DNA from: Flavobacterium sp. ALJ2 | Lineage (GTDB): Bacteria > Bacteroidota > Bacteroidia > Flavobacteriales > Flavobacteriaceae | DNA: 64,000 nt | Direction: 5' to 3' | Assembly (NCBI RefSeq): GCF_015594725.1 | Contig: NZ_JADNRC010000017.1 | Span: 1-64,000, forward strand | In this document: piece after piece, positions 35,955 to 45,280 of the stretch | Layout of the letters: the number at the start of each line of letters is the position of its first letter | Position numbering within the stretch: position 1 is the first letter of the stretch | Translations under genes and position numbers: made by a program | Notes under the pieces: generated by a model | What the model was told of the DNA's origin: nothing | What the model saw: the letters and a program-made list of their open reading frames with translations, nothing else | Databases searched by the model: none

Positions 35955-36752
35955 TTAATATTGTATTATAATTTTTCCTGTAGAGGAATCTTTTGTATAT
36001 GTTATGTATCCTATGTTAGTAACAGATTCGATGTTTTTACTCAGGTTTCGGCCTTGTTTACTTACTTTTTTAGAGAATATTTTTTGATCTACCTGAGTTC
36101 CTCCGACGTTTATAATGTCATATCCTGATTTAACCATTTTCCCATCCTTATAGGTTGTTATCTCAATATCTATATTTCCTGTACCCAAAGATGTATACCA
36201 CGAGCCTGCCATTCTTACTTGTATTGTATTTAAAGTAGGAAAGTCGTTGGTTATTTTACTAAAGTTTACCATACAGCTTTCTATACCATTTGCATTTTGA
36301 TTATCTCCTGCCCACATGATATAGGAGTTTTCTGCTGAGGAATTTTGGGGAATCTCATTGTTATACCCATGGCCCCATCCCATCCATTTATTATCCAAAG
36401 AAGTTCCCGTATTTACAATTCCCGTATAGGTATCAAAATCCTGCCCGGCTCCTAATGCCCATTTATACCGAACTACCATATAATTAAATGCTGATAGAGT
36501 TGTTGTAGGTTCAACGACACAAGATGGATTTGCTCCTCTCCAAGCTGTAACTCTACATGTTCCAGAATTATTTGCATGTGCTTGAACATTTGTAGACAAC
36601 CATGCCTCGGCTTTTGCATTTGCATCTTCAACACTTACTGTCGACACAAATTGATTTACAGTTGCAGTAAGCGTGACGGAAGTGCCAATAACTCCAGCAG
36701 CGCAGTCATTTTTTGCTACAGTCAATGATTTTTCTATGTTATAATATTCCAT
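35955..36752 (-). CDS. DUF5977 repeat protein (fibre or tip accessory)
   Basis: 265 residues. A DUF5977 unit is at the N-terminus (VAKNDCAAGVIGTSVTLTAT then DANAKAEAWLSTNVQAHANN and SGTC). The rest (from about residue 80) is a Trp/Tyr-rich all-beta domain (WMGWGHGYNNEIPQ), suggesting a carbohydrate-binding or tip domain. No signal peptide. It is a paralogue of the next gene only in the DUF5977 unit. Confidence 0.7.
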   Translation of the reverse strand: MEYYNIEKSLTVAKNDCAAGVIGTSVTLTATVNQFVSTVSVEDANAKAEAWLSTNVQAHANNSGTCRVTAWRGANPSCVVEPTTTLSAFNYMVVRYKWALGAGQDFDTYTGIVNTGTSLDNKWMGWGHGYNNEIPQNSSAENSYIMWAGDNQNANGIESCMVNFSKITNDFPTLNTIQVRMAGSWYTSLGTGNIDIEITTYKDGKMVKSGYDIINVGGTQVDQKIFSKKVSKQGRNLSKNIESVTNIGYITYTKDSSTGKIIIQY

Positions 36753-36833
36753 GCGTTATTTAATAAGTGATTATGATTTGTCCCAATCTAATTTGAATGA
36801 TTTAGAATCAATGGTCGCAATAATACGTATTGA

Positions 36834-37103
36834 TTACTCTTCTTGTTTTACAATTTCTCCAGTTTCGATATTCACACGAATTTCTCCGTATTCTTCTTTA
36901 ATTGCTTTTTCTAGTTCGTTAAAGTTTTGTTGTTGAACCGCAATCTGGCTCAAAATATCAGCTTTTTTAAATTCGTATTGAACAGATAGCTCTCCTAATG
37001 ATAATTTTGCTTTATCCATAAAGACATTAAAGTCTTGTAACTTCTTTAATTGTTCTGTACTAATTGTTTTAACTTCTTTTTTATTAATTGTTACGTTTTC
37101 CAT
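36834..37103 (-). CDS. Small coiled-coil protein
   Basis: 89 residues, nearly all helix: EQLKKLQDFNVFMDKAKLSL, then QIAVQQQNFNELEKAIKEEY, ending in a short strand (EIRVNIETGEIVK). Proteins of this type are common in bacteroidete phages and Mu-like regions and may be a fibre chaperone or hub. Function not known. Confidence 0.65.
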   Translation of the reverse strand: MENVTINKKEVKTISTEQLKKLQDFNVFMDKAKLSLGELSVQYEFKKADILSQIAVQQQNFNELEKAIKEEYGEIRVNIETGEIVKQEE

Positions 37104-37420
37104 TTTTTATGTATTTTAAATGATGTTTACTATTTTTTGAAGGATATTATTTGACTTTGTTAACTAGAATTTCAACTGATATTCTATTTATTAACGTTGT
37201 TTATTGTAGTGAGTTTTATATATACGTAAAAGTTGTTCGGCAGTGATGTGGTTCCAGTTAAATTTAAAATATTTAACACAGTAGATAACTCATGATTAAA
37301 ACATCTCAAAATAACAGGCTTCATTTGCACCTAATTTTAGTATTCCAATTGAGAAAAAGTTAGTTTTTTCAATCTATCACTAGTTTTGGTAAATTCCCAA
37401 CAATTATACAGGATTGACAA
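37104..37420. other. Spacer before the 89-residue coiled-coil gene
   Basis: About 317 AT-rich bases. I see no ORF and no match to the late-promoter block found at 52.9 and 60.4 kb; the following genes may read through from upstream or have an unrecognised promoter. Confidence 0.4.
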
Positions 37421-39331
37421 TTATAGGTTTGAAATCTTTAAATAATCTGTAGTACCTATACTGGAAATCGTTGCGGTACTCCCAACTGTTCCGTTTAATA
37501 TTGCTGTTCTATTAGTTATTACTAGAGTTCTACCTACTCCTTGTACAAAAGTTATTGTACCAATTCCATGTTTTAAATAGGAAGCATAAAAATCAGTTCC
37601 ACCATTTACTATAACGTTTATTGTACTTGTTCCATTATCAATGATTACGTTTTTACCAATCTGTTTTTTACCATTTGTATTAAGTGTATCGGTTGTGATG
37701 TTTACAGCTGTAGTAATAGTAATTTGTGAAGGTTCATTAGTATTAATACTTCTGCCACTATTATTTGGATTAGAAATCAAACTTTTATACCAATAGTCTA
37801 TTTCAATATTTCTATCTGTTACTTTATCAGAAAATTTAATTATTCCATTGTTATAATTTACAGTATAATCTTGTCCTTCATGCAATAGTTGTCCATTTTT
37901 GTATACCTTAACACTATATTCGATTGGTAATTTTTTTAGAGATAATGTATCACCAGTAAATGAACTTTCAAAATTCTCCTTGTGAGGCAAATAACTATTG
38001 CCTGTAATATCGGTTGTACCACCAATTTTCTTTTCAATTCCATCACTTCCCATTACATACAAATCGGTTGTATCGTCTGTTTTGGCATACAATTTTGCCT
38101 GACCAGGTATTGCTTTTGGAGGTTCGCTACCTATTAAGGTTAATAGTCCATCAGAAAGAATAGCTTTTGAATTTTGTGTAGTAAAAGAATTGGCTGTTAC
38201 ATCACCTTCGTGGGTGATAAATGCATTTTCTTGTTCTTGTTTCTGAATACTAATTGCTTTTCTGTTAGCATTTGGAGTACTTGTATCCCAAGTAGCGGTT
38301 GTTGCATTAGAATTAGAGGTTTGTACTAGTTTTAAACAATTGGCACTATTATTTTTAGTAATAGTTAAAACATCTTGTGGAGATTCCCTATGAGTTAAGA
38401 GTAAAGCTCCATCTTTTGTTTCATTTCCTGTAGTATGAATTACAGTTGAATTTATAGCGTACTCTGTAGAATCAAGTGCACCATCTCCTTTAACAAATTG
38501 TGTACTTGCACCTCCTGTAGTAACATACTTAGGCGCGGTTACAATACCTTCAGAATCAATTTTTGTTTTGACTATATTACTCTTTGCAATTTGTAAAATA
38601 TCACCTGTTGCTCCGGCACTCGAATTTAAGTATGTTCCGACTCCAGTGCCAGTATTTGATACTTTAACTCCAGTACCAGTTGAAGAATTTTGCAAAGAAA
38701 TTCCTTTTCCTGTACCACTAACAGAAATATCGAGAGCTGTTGCTGTAGAGCCTACTCCGCTATTTGTTAATATGATACCGCTGGTTGAAGTAGGGGTAGT
38801 GTTATTAAAAGTTAAGATGCCTTTTTTAGTTTCATTTCCAGTAGTGTGCAAAAAACTAGTAAAATCCATGACTTCACCACCATTACCAGGATTTGAACTG
38901 AAATTTTTATACCAATAATCTATTTCAATATTTCTATTTGTTATTTCATCAGAAAATGTGATTATTGCAGTATTGTAATTTACGGTGTAATCAGGTCCTT
39001 CTTGCAATAGTTGCCCATTTTTGAAGACTTTAACACTATATTGGATAGGTTTTTTTTTCAGAGGTAATGTAGTACCGCTAAATGTACTTTCAAAAGTTTC
39101 TTTATGAGGCATATAACAATTGCCTGTAATGATACCAATATTTTTTAAACCAGCATTTAAAAGTGCAGGTGTTACGTAACGTTCGTTATCGATTCCAGCT
39201 TCGACCATTTGAAAATCAGCCTTGTCTTCATCTTTATGAACGAAACTATTGAAAATTTCTACGAAGTCGCTCTGTGATGGGATGTCACCATTTTCAAATT
39301 TGGTGCTAATATTAAATCTGTTTGTTACCAT
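37421..39331 (-). CDS. Tail-fibre-like structural protein with internal duplication
   Basis: 636 residues. The opening (FNISTKFENGDIPSQSDFVE) is of the phage-neck/fibre type seen in Bacteroidetes. A beta module of about 75 residues occurs twice, near 73-147 (PHKETFESTFSG ... YSVKVFKNGQLLQEGPDYTV ... IEIDYWYK) and near 445-520 (PHKENFESSFTG ... YSVKVYKNGQLLHEGQDYTV ... IEIDYWYK). Between the copies is a low-complexity Thr/Ser/Gly shaft (SGTGKGISLQNSSTGTGVKV). No signal peptide. It is 90 bases after the VWA gene. Probably a trimeric shaft or collar protein; its partners are unknown. Confidence 0.7.
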   Translation of the reverse strand: MVTNRFNISTKFENGDIPSQSDFVEIFNSFVHKDEDKADFQMVEAGIDNERYVTPALLNAGLKNIGIITGNCYMPHKETFESTFSGTTLPLKKKPIQYSVKVFKNGQLLQEGPDYTVNYNTAIITFSDEITNRNIEIDYWYKNFSSNPGNGGEVMDFTSFLHTTGNETKKGILTFNNTTPTSTSGIILTNSGVGSTATALDISVSGTGKGISLQNSSTGTGVKVSNTGTGVGTYLNSSAGATGDILQIAKSNIVKTKIDSEGIVTAPKYVTTGGASTQFVKGDGALDSTEYAINSTVIHTTGNETKDGALLLTHRESPQDVLTITKNNSANCLKLVQTSNSNATTATWDTSTPNANRKAISIQKQEQENAFITHEGDVTANSFTTQNSKAILSDGLLTLIGSEPPKAIPGQAKLYAKTDDTTDLYVMGSDGIEKKIGGTTDITGNSYLPHKENFESSFTGDTLSLKKLPIEYSVKVYKNGQLLHEGQDYTVNYNNGIIKFSDKVTDRNIEIDYWYKSLISNPNNSGRSINTNEPSQITITTAVNITTDTLNTNGKKQIGKNVIIDNGTSTINVIVNGGTDFYASYLKHGIGTITFVQGVGRTLVITNRTAILNGTVGSTATISSIGTTDYLKISNL

Positions 39332-39421
39332 GTTGTTTTAATTTTATTTAGTGCTATAAGTGTTTTATTTGATCAGCCAGTTTTAAATCCCAATGAAATT
39401 ATTCATTGGGATTTTTTAGAT

Positions 39422-42400
39422 TTAAAGCGTTAGAATTTTTTCTTCGCTACTATACATACCAGAAGAATTCTCAGAAATCATTTTGAAATGATGATAGATT
39501 CTGCTACCATCTTCAGTTTTAATGATTAATTCATCAGTTGCTAGTTTGGTCTGTAGTAAAGGTTGAGATACTGTATAATAGTTGGAAGTAACCTCATGAA
39601 TTTTATCCCAATTTCCTTGATTATTCATCTTGTACAGATGGTATTTACCATTATGAACAGTCTTCTCCCAATTAAAAATAACTGGTTTTAAGATAGATTC
39701 ATTTATTCCTGTTAGAGTTCTAGTTGCTTTTAATACTGATGATTGTGGTGAAACTGTATCAGGAATTACTGTTGCAGTAATTTTTGACGGTTGAGACGGT
39801 GTATAATCAATATTAACAATAGGATTCAATTCAGTTGAGCTCGGATCTGCATATTCAATTTCGCGCGAAACGGTAATTCTATAAAAAAGCCCCTCTCCAA
39901 AAGGAATACTCTCCAAATCTTCAAACTCATCATATACTGTCCATACATTATCAAAACTAGCAGATAGAGTATCTTCTCCAATTAAAACTTCCTTAACAGG
40001 AGTCATCGTTCTTATGGATTGTGCATCAAGCATTGAAGTTGCACGATAAATGTTTATCTTCTTAATATTGTACTCTGGTTGATAGTCATTTAGTTCTATT
40101 TGAATTGCTGGTTTGATTCCTAATACTCGATTTTCTAAAATTGGCATGATACGCTTAATTTCAGGAGTTTGAGGCGGATTAGAAGGCACTAATTTCACAG
40201 GTCCTAAATAGGGACCAAATTCACTAAAATTCATTTTGATATCCATCTCACGAACGCCATAGAAGTAAAAGTTTTGTGAATTTCCATCTAGATTAAAATC
40301 GGTAAACTGTGTTATGTTTTTAGTAGCATCTATGACTTTCATCATTGGTGCTATATCAAAATCAGTATCTGTAGTCTTTAAAATATGCCCGTTTTTATCC
40401 TTGATTGTCTGTTTTTTATTGATAGGCACGTATTTATTATCATTAATATGATCATAGATAACAGGTACTTCAGTAAGAGGTACAAATGCTGTATGGATAG
40501 CCTGCTCAATAAAATGGATAGCTAATAAGTTTTTTTTAATTCCATGTTCTGTAGAAATTATAATATCATTAATAGCTGTTAATAAAGTGATCTTAGGTAC
40601 TGCCGGTATTGATTTTGGTAGCGATTGATTATGCCAATCTATAAAATCATTTATAGCAGCTATTAATTGCTTGTTATCTGGTGAAGGCAATCTAAATTTA
40701 AGCATAGGATCACCTTGAGACGGATACTCTTTATAGTTTAATTCTTTTCTTGGAGGAAGAGGATTGGGTTTCTTATCATGCTCTAATTCATCACTAGGAT
40801 TCAATAGTTTATTTTGAGATAAGAGAGTATCAAAGTTTAATAAATTCTCCCATCTGTTTGTAAAAAAGGTTTCATTATTTCCACCAAGTTTTTTTAACTT
40901 TTTGCGGATGGTATCAATCGTACTTCTCTCATATAATACACTTAATAATCCTTCATCGTTAGCTCTATAATGTAAGGCTCCATATGGTTTATGGCTATAT
41001 TTGGTTGTAAATGTATAGGTAGAACGATTAAAGAAGTCTGGTCGAGTGGCATATAAACCTCCTTTTACTTCTTCTGGTCTAATCGGTTCTTCAATTTTCA
41101 CAGCATACATAGGACTTGGAACACTAATTTTTGAATCATAATCAAACAAATTAGAATGACTACTAATTCCGAAAATTGAATAATGTGTGCTTTCATCCTC
41201 TCTCGGCAAAATATTAGCTGCTGTTAAACCAAATGCAAGATCAGCAAAAAGCGATACTTTATAGCTTGGATAATAGTTTACTTCCTTGTTTCCAATAATA
41301 ATTTTATCATAAGCTGGATCTACTTCTTGTTTGCCATCCATTTTTATTTTAAAATTAGGATCATTTACAATTAGTATTAAGTCATTTGTTGTTCCAATAT
41401 TTTTTGTTTGAACAACTTTAAACTCTTTTCTAGGTTTTACAGGAATTGGATTTCCTGGTTCAAAGCAACTTTCGGTAAATAATCGGACAGTTCCATTAAA
41501 CCATTCAATAGAGTTCTCAATATTTTCTTTGTATTGTGGATGTTGAGCTAATTTATACCCATTGAAGGTAAGCTGATATAAACCAAAATGTTTGTTTTCT
41601 TCTTTGGGTAATTCAATTACATTATCTTGTGAATCTAATACATATTGACCGTTTTCATCTACTTGATATGCTTTTTCTTTAATCTTTTCAATTGTTACGT
41701 TTTTGCTCCAAATCCCTCTTGTTTTTTCTACCTTTAGATCGGTAGTACCTTCACTATCTCTGAACTGTATAACTTCTCTATTAACTTTTTTTAAGACTTG
41801 TGGTAACTGAACATTAAAATCAAGAGGTCTAGATTGATGCCAATTAGATGGCGTTAGCATATTTTCAACTAATGTGCATAAACCGTTTCCAGGCATCTTA
41901 ATGTCTTTTATTTGCTCAGAATCTGCAGTAGCATCCCCGTTCGAAAGGAAACTTTCAGCGACTTCTTTTTTAAGTATATGCACATTTGCATAGTTAAACT
42001 TAGCTTTTGAATCATTAAATACTTCAACTTTATTGATGATATAATTTTGATCTCCAATGGTTAAAATCCCCCCAACAAATCTTTTGCTATTTGTATCATT
42101 TAATGTAACATTAATTTTTTCACCACTACTAAGAACTGTATAGCCTTTAATTTCAATAATAGAAGTAAGAATATCTTCTGTATCGTTTTTAATGTCAGTA
42201 ATTTGTGCATATTCTACTTGCGGAAGATCGTCTTTGTAATAAAGTTTAAAATAATCTGCATATAGCTCTTCACTATCTGGGAAGATTGTATCTGCTTGCA
42301 GAGCATCTTCAATAGTCATATTATCAGGAATACTATAACTTAATAATTCCTGAATAGAATAATAATCAAAAAGAAGCCTAATATAGGTTTTGTCAGTTCC

Positions 42401-45253
42401 GGTAATCTTATCTAAGAGATTCTGTTCTGTTTTTGATGTAAACATCAAAGGGTTTTCAGGAGTAATTAAAAGTGTATTAATACCAGTAGGAGGCATTAAA
42501 CTATTGGCAGGTTTTATATTAGATGTAATTTCTATTTGCCTTCCAGTAGTTGCTCTAGAGAAGATATTAATTCCGTATCCTTGATATATATATGTGTGTT
42601 TGCCTATTTTTTCTTGAAGAACATTTAAAAATGATTTTCCTGAATCTGGAATAATAATTGGAGTAGGTTCATATGAGCCTTGGGTTAATTCTTTGGTAAC
42701 ATTATAGTATTCCGTATCAAATGCTAATTCGGGCTTTACCCAAGTCTGATCATGATCTTTAATTTTATGTTCTATACCCGCATAAACAGGAAAAGTAAAA
42801 GTACTTCCGTCAAATTCTAATAAAGAAAGAAAGAAATTAGTATCAGTATAGTTATCATAATCCATGATATCATCCATGAATAAACTCGCATACCTTTTCT
42901 TTCCATCAAAGCTATATCCGTTTGGATCTGTAATTTTTACAGGTTCATTTTCTTTTGAATCAACATTTAATCCTGGTACAATCTTGCTTAATTGCACTGG
43001 TAGCGGAAGACGCTCAGTTGCTATAGAGGTTGGAATACTCATAGAAAGATGCAGTACCTCACCTGATACCTTACCCACTTTTAGATCTCCAAATGTGGTA
43101 TATTCTGTTAAATAAATAAACTCTCCAGAAAGAACAACATCGTCAATGTCAATACAACCCAAACCCAACATACGTGCTATATGATAATCATATGCAGCAA
43201 TGTTTAATAAATCCAGATTGGATATATCAGTTGAATTTTCAGCAAATTCAGCAACTTCACCGTCTTTAGGTTCATTCGTAGGAACTTTGTCTTTAAAAGA
43301 TACAGTTTCGTAAGCCTTTTGATTATTACTATCTAAGCTTAAGTCTAGATAACTTTGAACAACTTGTTTAATGTTTTTATCATCTGGAGCTGTTGTTTTT
43401 TTCCATTTGTCTTTATAGTTGTCGATGTTTACATATTCATCATCATTAAATTTCAACCATTTTCCATGTACACAATTTAGTTTTGGCTCTAATTGTTCAA
43501 ATACGGTTGTATCATTTTTGCTTAACGCATATTTTCCTTTTAAATCCCACTCTCCATTATCGTTTGCATGCTGAATAAAATCAGAATAAAACTCAAAATT
43601 GATCTCCGTTAATAAACAATTATTAGCTCTAAATCGGATACTTCTGCCATTTTCTGCTACTACACGAATTGTATTTGCTTGTGTTGAAGAATATGTTTTG
43701 CGATTACTTATTTTTTTTGCAGCTGCAATATTATTTTCTTCAACAGATAAAGATTCTAATCTTACAACACTAGAGTTGTTTACCGAGCCAAAGTTTAATT
43801 CGGCCGCAAAGAATAATTCATTTTTATTTTCAATTTCGATAATGTTATTTCCATACGCCTGAATAAAACCAGAAGGATTTATTAATGGATTAATACTCTT
43901 ACTTACTAAAGAATATTTTTCTGTTTCTGTAAATCGAACATAAAATGATCTTTCAGGATTAGTTGTTCTATAAATCCATATTGCATTTTTAGAGTCTACT
44001 AATTTTGGTGCCTTACTTAAGTTTAAATTAGTACATACTTTAGTGTATGGCGCTCTGTACAGTTTTACGAAATCATCTGGTTTGTTGAATTTAGATTTTG
44101 TACCTGTAAATAAATCTCCTTTCGGAAGATGTTTATCTCCTAATTCGCCAGCGAAGAGCCAACGAAGGTGAATTCCTCTAGTACTGTCAATTCCTTTTGA
44201 ACCAGAAGCTGCAATTTGTAAGTCAGACGATTGTAAAGCTGTTTTACCTGAGGTAGTTCCAACAATATAAACCTCTTTTGAAACATTAAAATTGATTTTG
44301 AAAGCATTAGGATTAGTAACGTTCTTTAAAACAATTAGTGCAGAATTATCGCCAAGTAATATTGGTGTTCCTTCAATACGAATAGGTGCCCCTATTTGAG
44401 ATAATCCAGGAATAGTAACAGTATCTCTAAGTTTAAAAATCAATCCGTTTAAATTACTGGCACTGTGAATTTTTGTTCCAGCAGCTAAAGTAAGGGCAAC
44501 ACGACTTTTGTTTTTAAGAACTAAAGTTCCTGCATCCTGACGAGTACTAAGGCCTTTTCTTAAAACAGGATAAACCAATTTATTTTGAATGATGCTCACA
44601 TTGGGAAGACATCCTATTTGTTCGGCAGATAAATCATTATTAAGCTGTCTTAACACCTCTCCTAAAGTACTAAAATCAGGAACTCTCATATAGTCTGTGT
44701 TGAGAATAGAAAGTCCATTGGTTTTTGCAACAGGTGTTTTTCCTAAAAAGGAAGTAAGCGGCGTTACTAATTCAGTAGCATTACTCTCAGTACTCGTTAC
44801 GCCATAAACAAAAATATGAGATTTTTCGTTTAGATCATTATATAAAACCTTCAGTTTATTGGGATCATTAACTTGTAAACCATCGGTAACAACAACAATG
44901 ATATCTGGAATTACGGTTAAGTTGTTTACAACACCCAGACCAGATGCCCAATAATCTGATTGGGCATTGATTGATCTTGAGCCAAATGAATTGATCCAAT
45001 TTAAAAATTCGGATTGATTGCCTGATATTCTTTTTTGAATAATATGACCAGATCTGGAATCATTATCGTTAGCTGACATTCCGATTAAGGATAGCGTGAT
45101 GTTGCTCTGAGCTTGAGAATTGATAAATGAAGTTAGACCCTCACGTATTTGCTTTGCTTCATTTTGGTTAATCGAACCCGATTCATCGACGACAATGGCT
45201 ATATATGTTTCGCAACCAGAGGGCTGACTTGATTGAAGATTTATAGAACTCAT
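39422..45253 (-). CDS. Giant VWA-domain protein (1943 aa)
   Basis: Cytoplasmic-type N-terminus without a signal. A von Willebrand A domain occupies about residues 15-200, with the MIDAS motif DESGS at residue 23 and the second metal loop in IIVVVTDGLQ. Then comes a very long region with conserved-looking blocks: STRGIHLRWLFAGELGDKHL (about 357-376), NKPDDFVKLYRAPY, YDYHIARMLGLGCIDIDD and SHKPYGALHYRANDEGLL. The end (about residues 1790-1943) contains Fn3-like sandwiches (PSQPSKITATVIPDT ... GKYHLYKMN). I do not recognise the middle. It follows the 2467-residue gene by 27 bases, so both are made together. It may be a scaffold or capping protein of a large assembly. Confidence 0.75.
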   Translation of the reverse strand: MSSINLQSSQPSGCETYIAIVVDESGSINQNEAKQIREGLTSFINSQAQSNITLSLIGMSANDNDSRSGHIIQKRISGNQSEFLNWINSFGSRSINAQSDYWASGLGVVNNLTVIPDIIVVVTDGLQVNDPNKLKVLYNDLNEKSHIFVYGVTSTESNATELVTPLTSFLGKTPVAKTNGLSILNTDYMRVPDFSTLGEVLRQLNNDLSAEQIGCLPNVSIIQNKLVYPVLRKGLSTRQDAGTLVLKNKSRVALTLAAGTKIHSASNLNGLIFKLRDTVTIPGLSQIGAPIRIEGTPILLGDNSALIVLKNVTNPNAFKINFNVSKEVYIVGTTSGKTALQSSDLQIAASGSKGIDSTRGIHLRWLFAGELGDKHLPKGDLFTGTKSKFNKPDDFVKLYRAPYTKVCTNLNLSKAPKLVDSKNAIWIYRTTNPERSFYVRFTETEKYSLVSKSINPLINPSGFIQAYGNNIIEIENKNELFFAAELNFGSVNNSSVVRLESLSVEENNIAAAKKISNRKTYSSTQANTIRVVAENGRSIRFRANNCLLTEINFEFYSDFIQHANDNGEWDLKGKYALSKNDTTVFEQLEPKLNCVHGKWLKFNDDEYVNIDNYKDKWKKTTAPDDKNIKQVVQSYLDLSLDSNNQKAYETVSFKDKVPTNEPKDGEVAEFAENSTDISNLDLLNIAAYDYHIARMLGLGCIDIDDVVLSGEFIYLTEYTTFGDLKVGKVSGEVLHLSMSIPTSIATERLPLPVQLSKIVPGLNVDSKENEPVKITDPNGYSFDGKKRYASLFMDDIMDYDNYTDTNFFLSLLEFDGSTFTFPVYAGIEHKIKDHDQTWVKPELAFDTEYYNVTKELTQGSYEPTPIIIPDSGKSFLNVLQEKIGKHTYIYQGYGINIFSRATTGRQIEITSNIKPANSLMPPTGINTLLITPENPLMFTSKTEQNLLDKITGTDKTYIRLLFDYYSIQELLSYSIPDNMTIEDALQADTIFPDSEELYADYFKLYYKDDLPQVEYAQITDIKNDTEDILTSIIEIKGYTVLSSGEKINVTLNDTNSKRFVGGILTIGDQNYIINKVEVFNDSKAKFNYANVHILKKEVAESFLSNGDATADSEQIKDIKMPGNGLCTLVENMLTPSNWHQSRPLDFNVQLPQVLKKVNREVIQFRDSEGTTDLKVEKTRGIWSKNVTIEKIKEKAYQVDENGQYVLDSQDNVIELPKEENKHFGLYQLTFNGYKLAQHPQYKENIENSIEWFNGTVRLFTESCFEPGNPIPVKPRKEFKVVQTKNIGTTNDLILIVNDPNFKIKMDGKQEVDPAYDKIIIGNKEVNYYPSYKVSLFADLAFGLTAANILPREDESTHYSIFGISSHSNLFDYDSKISVPSPMYAVKIEEPIRPEEVKGGLYATRPDFFNRSTYTFTTKYSHKPYGALHYRANDEGLLSVLYERSTIDTIRKKLKKLGGNNETFFTNRWENLLNFDTLLSQNKLLNPSDELEHDKKPNPLPPRKELNYKEYPSQGDPMLKFRLPSPDNKQLIAAINDFIDWHNQSLPKSIPAVPKITLLTAINDIIISTEHGIKKNLLAIHFIEQAIHTAFVPLTEVPVIYDHINDNKYVPINKKQTIKDKNGHILKTTDTDFDIAPMMKVIDATKNITQFTDFNLDGNSQNFYFYGVREMDIKMNFSEFGPYLGPVKLVPSNPPQTPEIKRIMPILENRVLGIKPAIQIELNDYQPEYNIKKINIYRATSMLDAQSIRTMTPVKEVLIGEDTLSASFDNVWTVYDEFEDLESIPFGEGLFYRITVSREIEYADPSSTELNPIVNIDYTPSQPSKITATVIPDTVSPQSSVLKATRTLTGINESILKPVIFNWEKTVHNGKYHLYKMNNQGNWDKIHEVTSNYYTVSQPLLQTKLATDELIIKTEDGSRIYHHFKMISENSSGMYSSEEKILTL

Positions 45254-45280
45254 TTTTTCTTGTTTTTAAAGATTTATATT

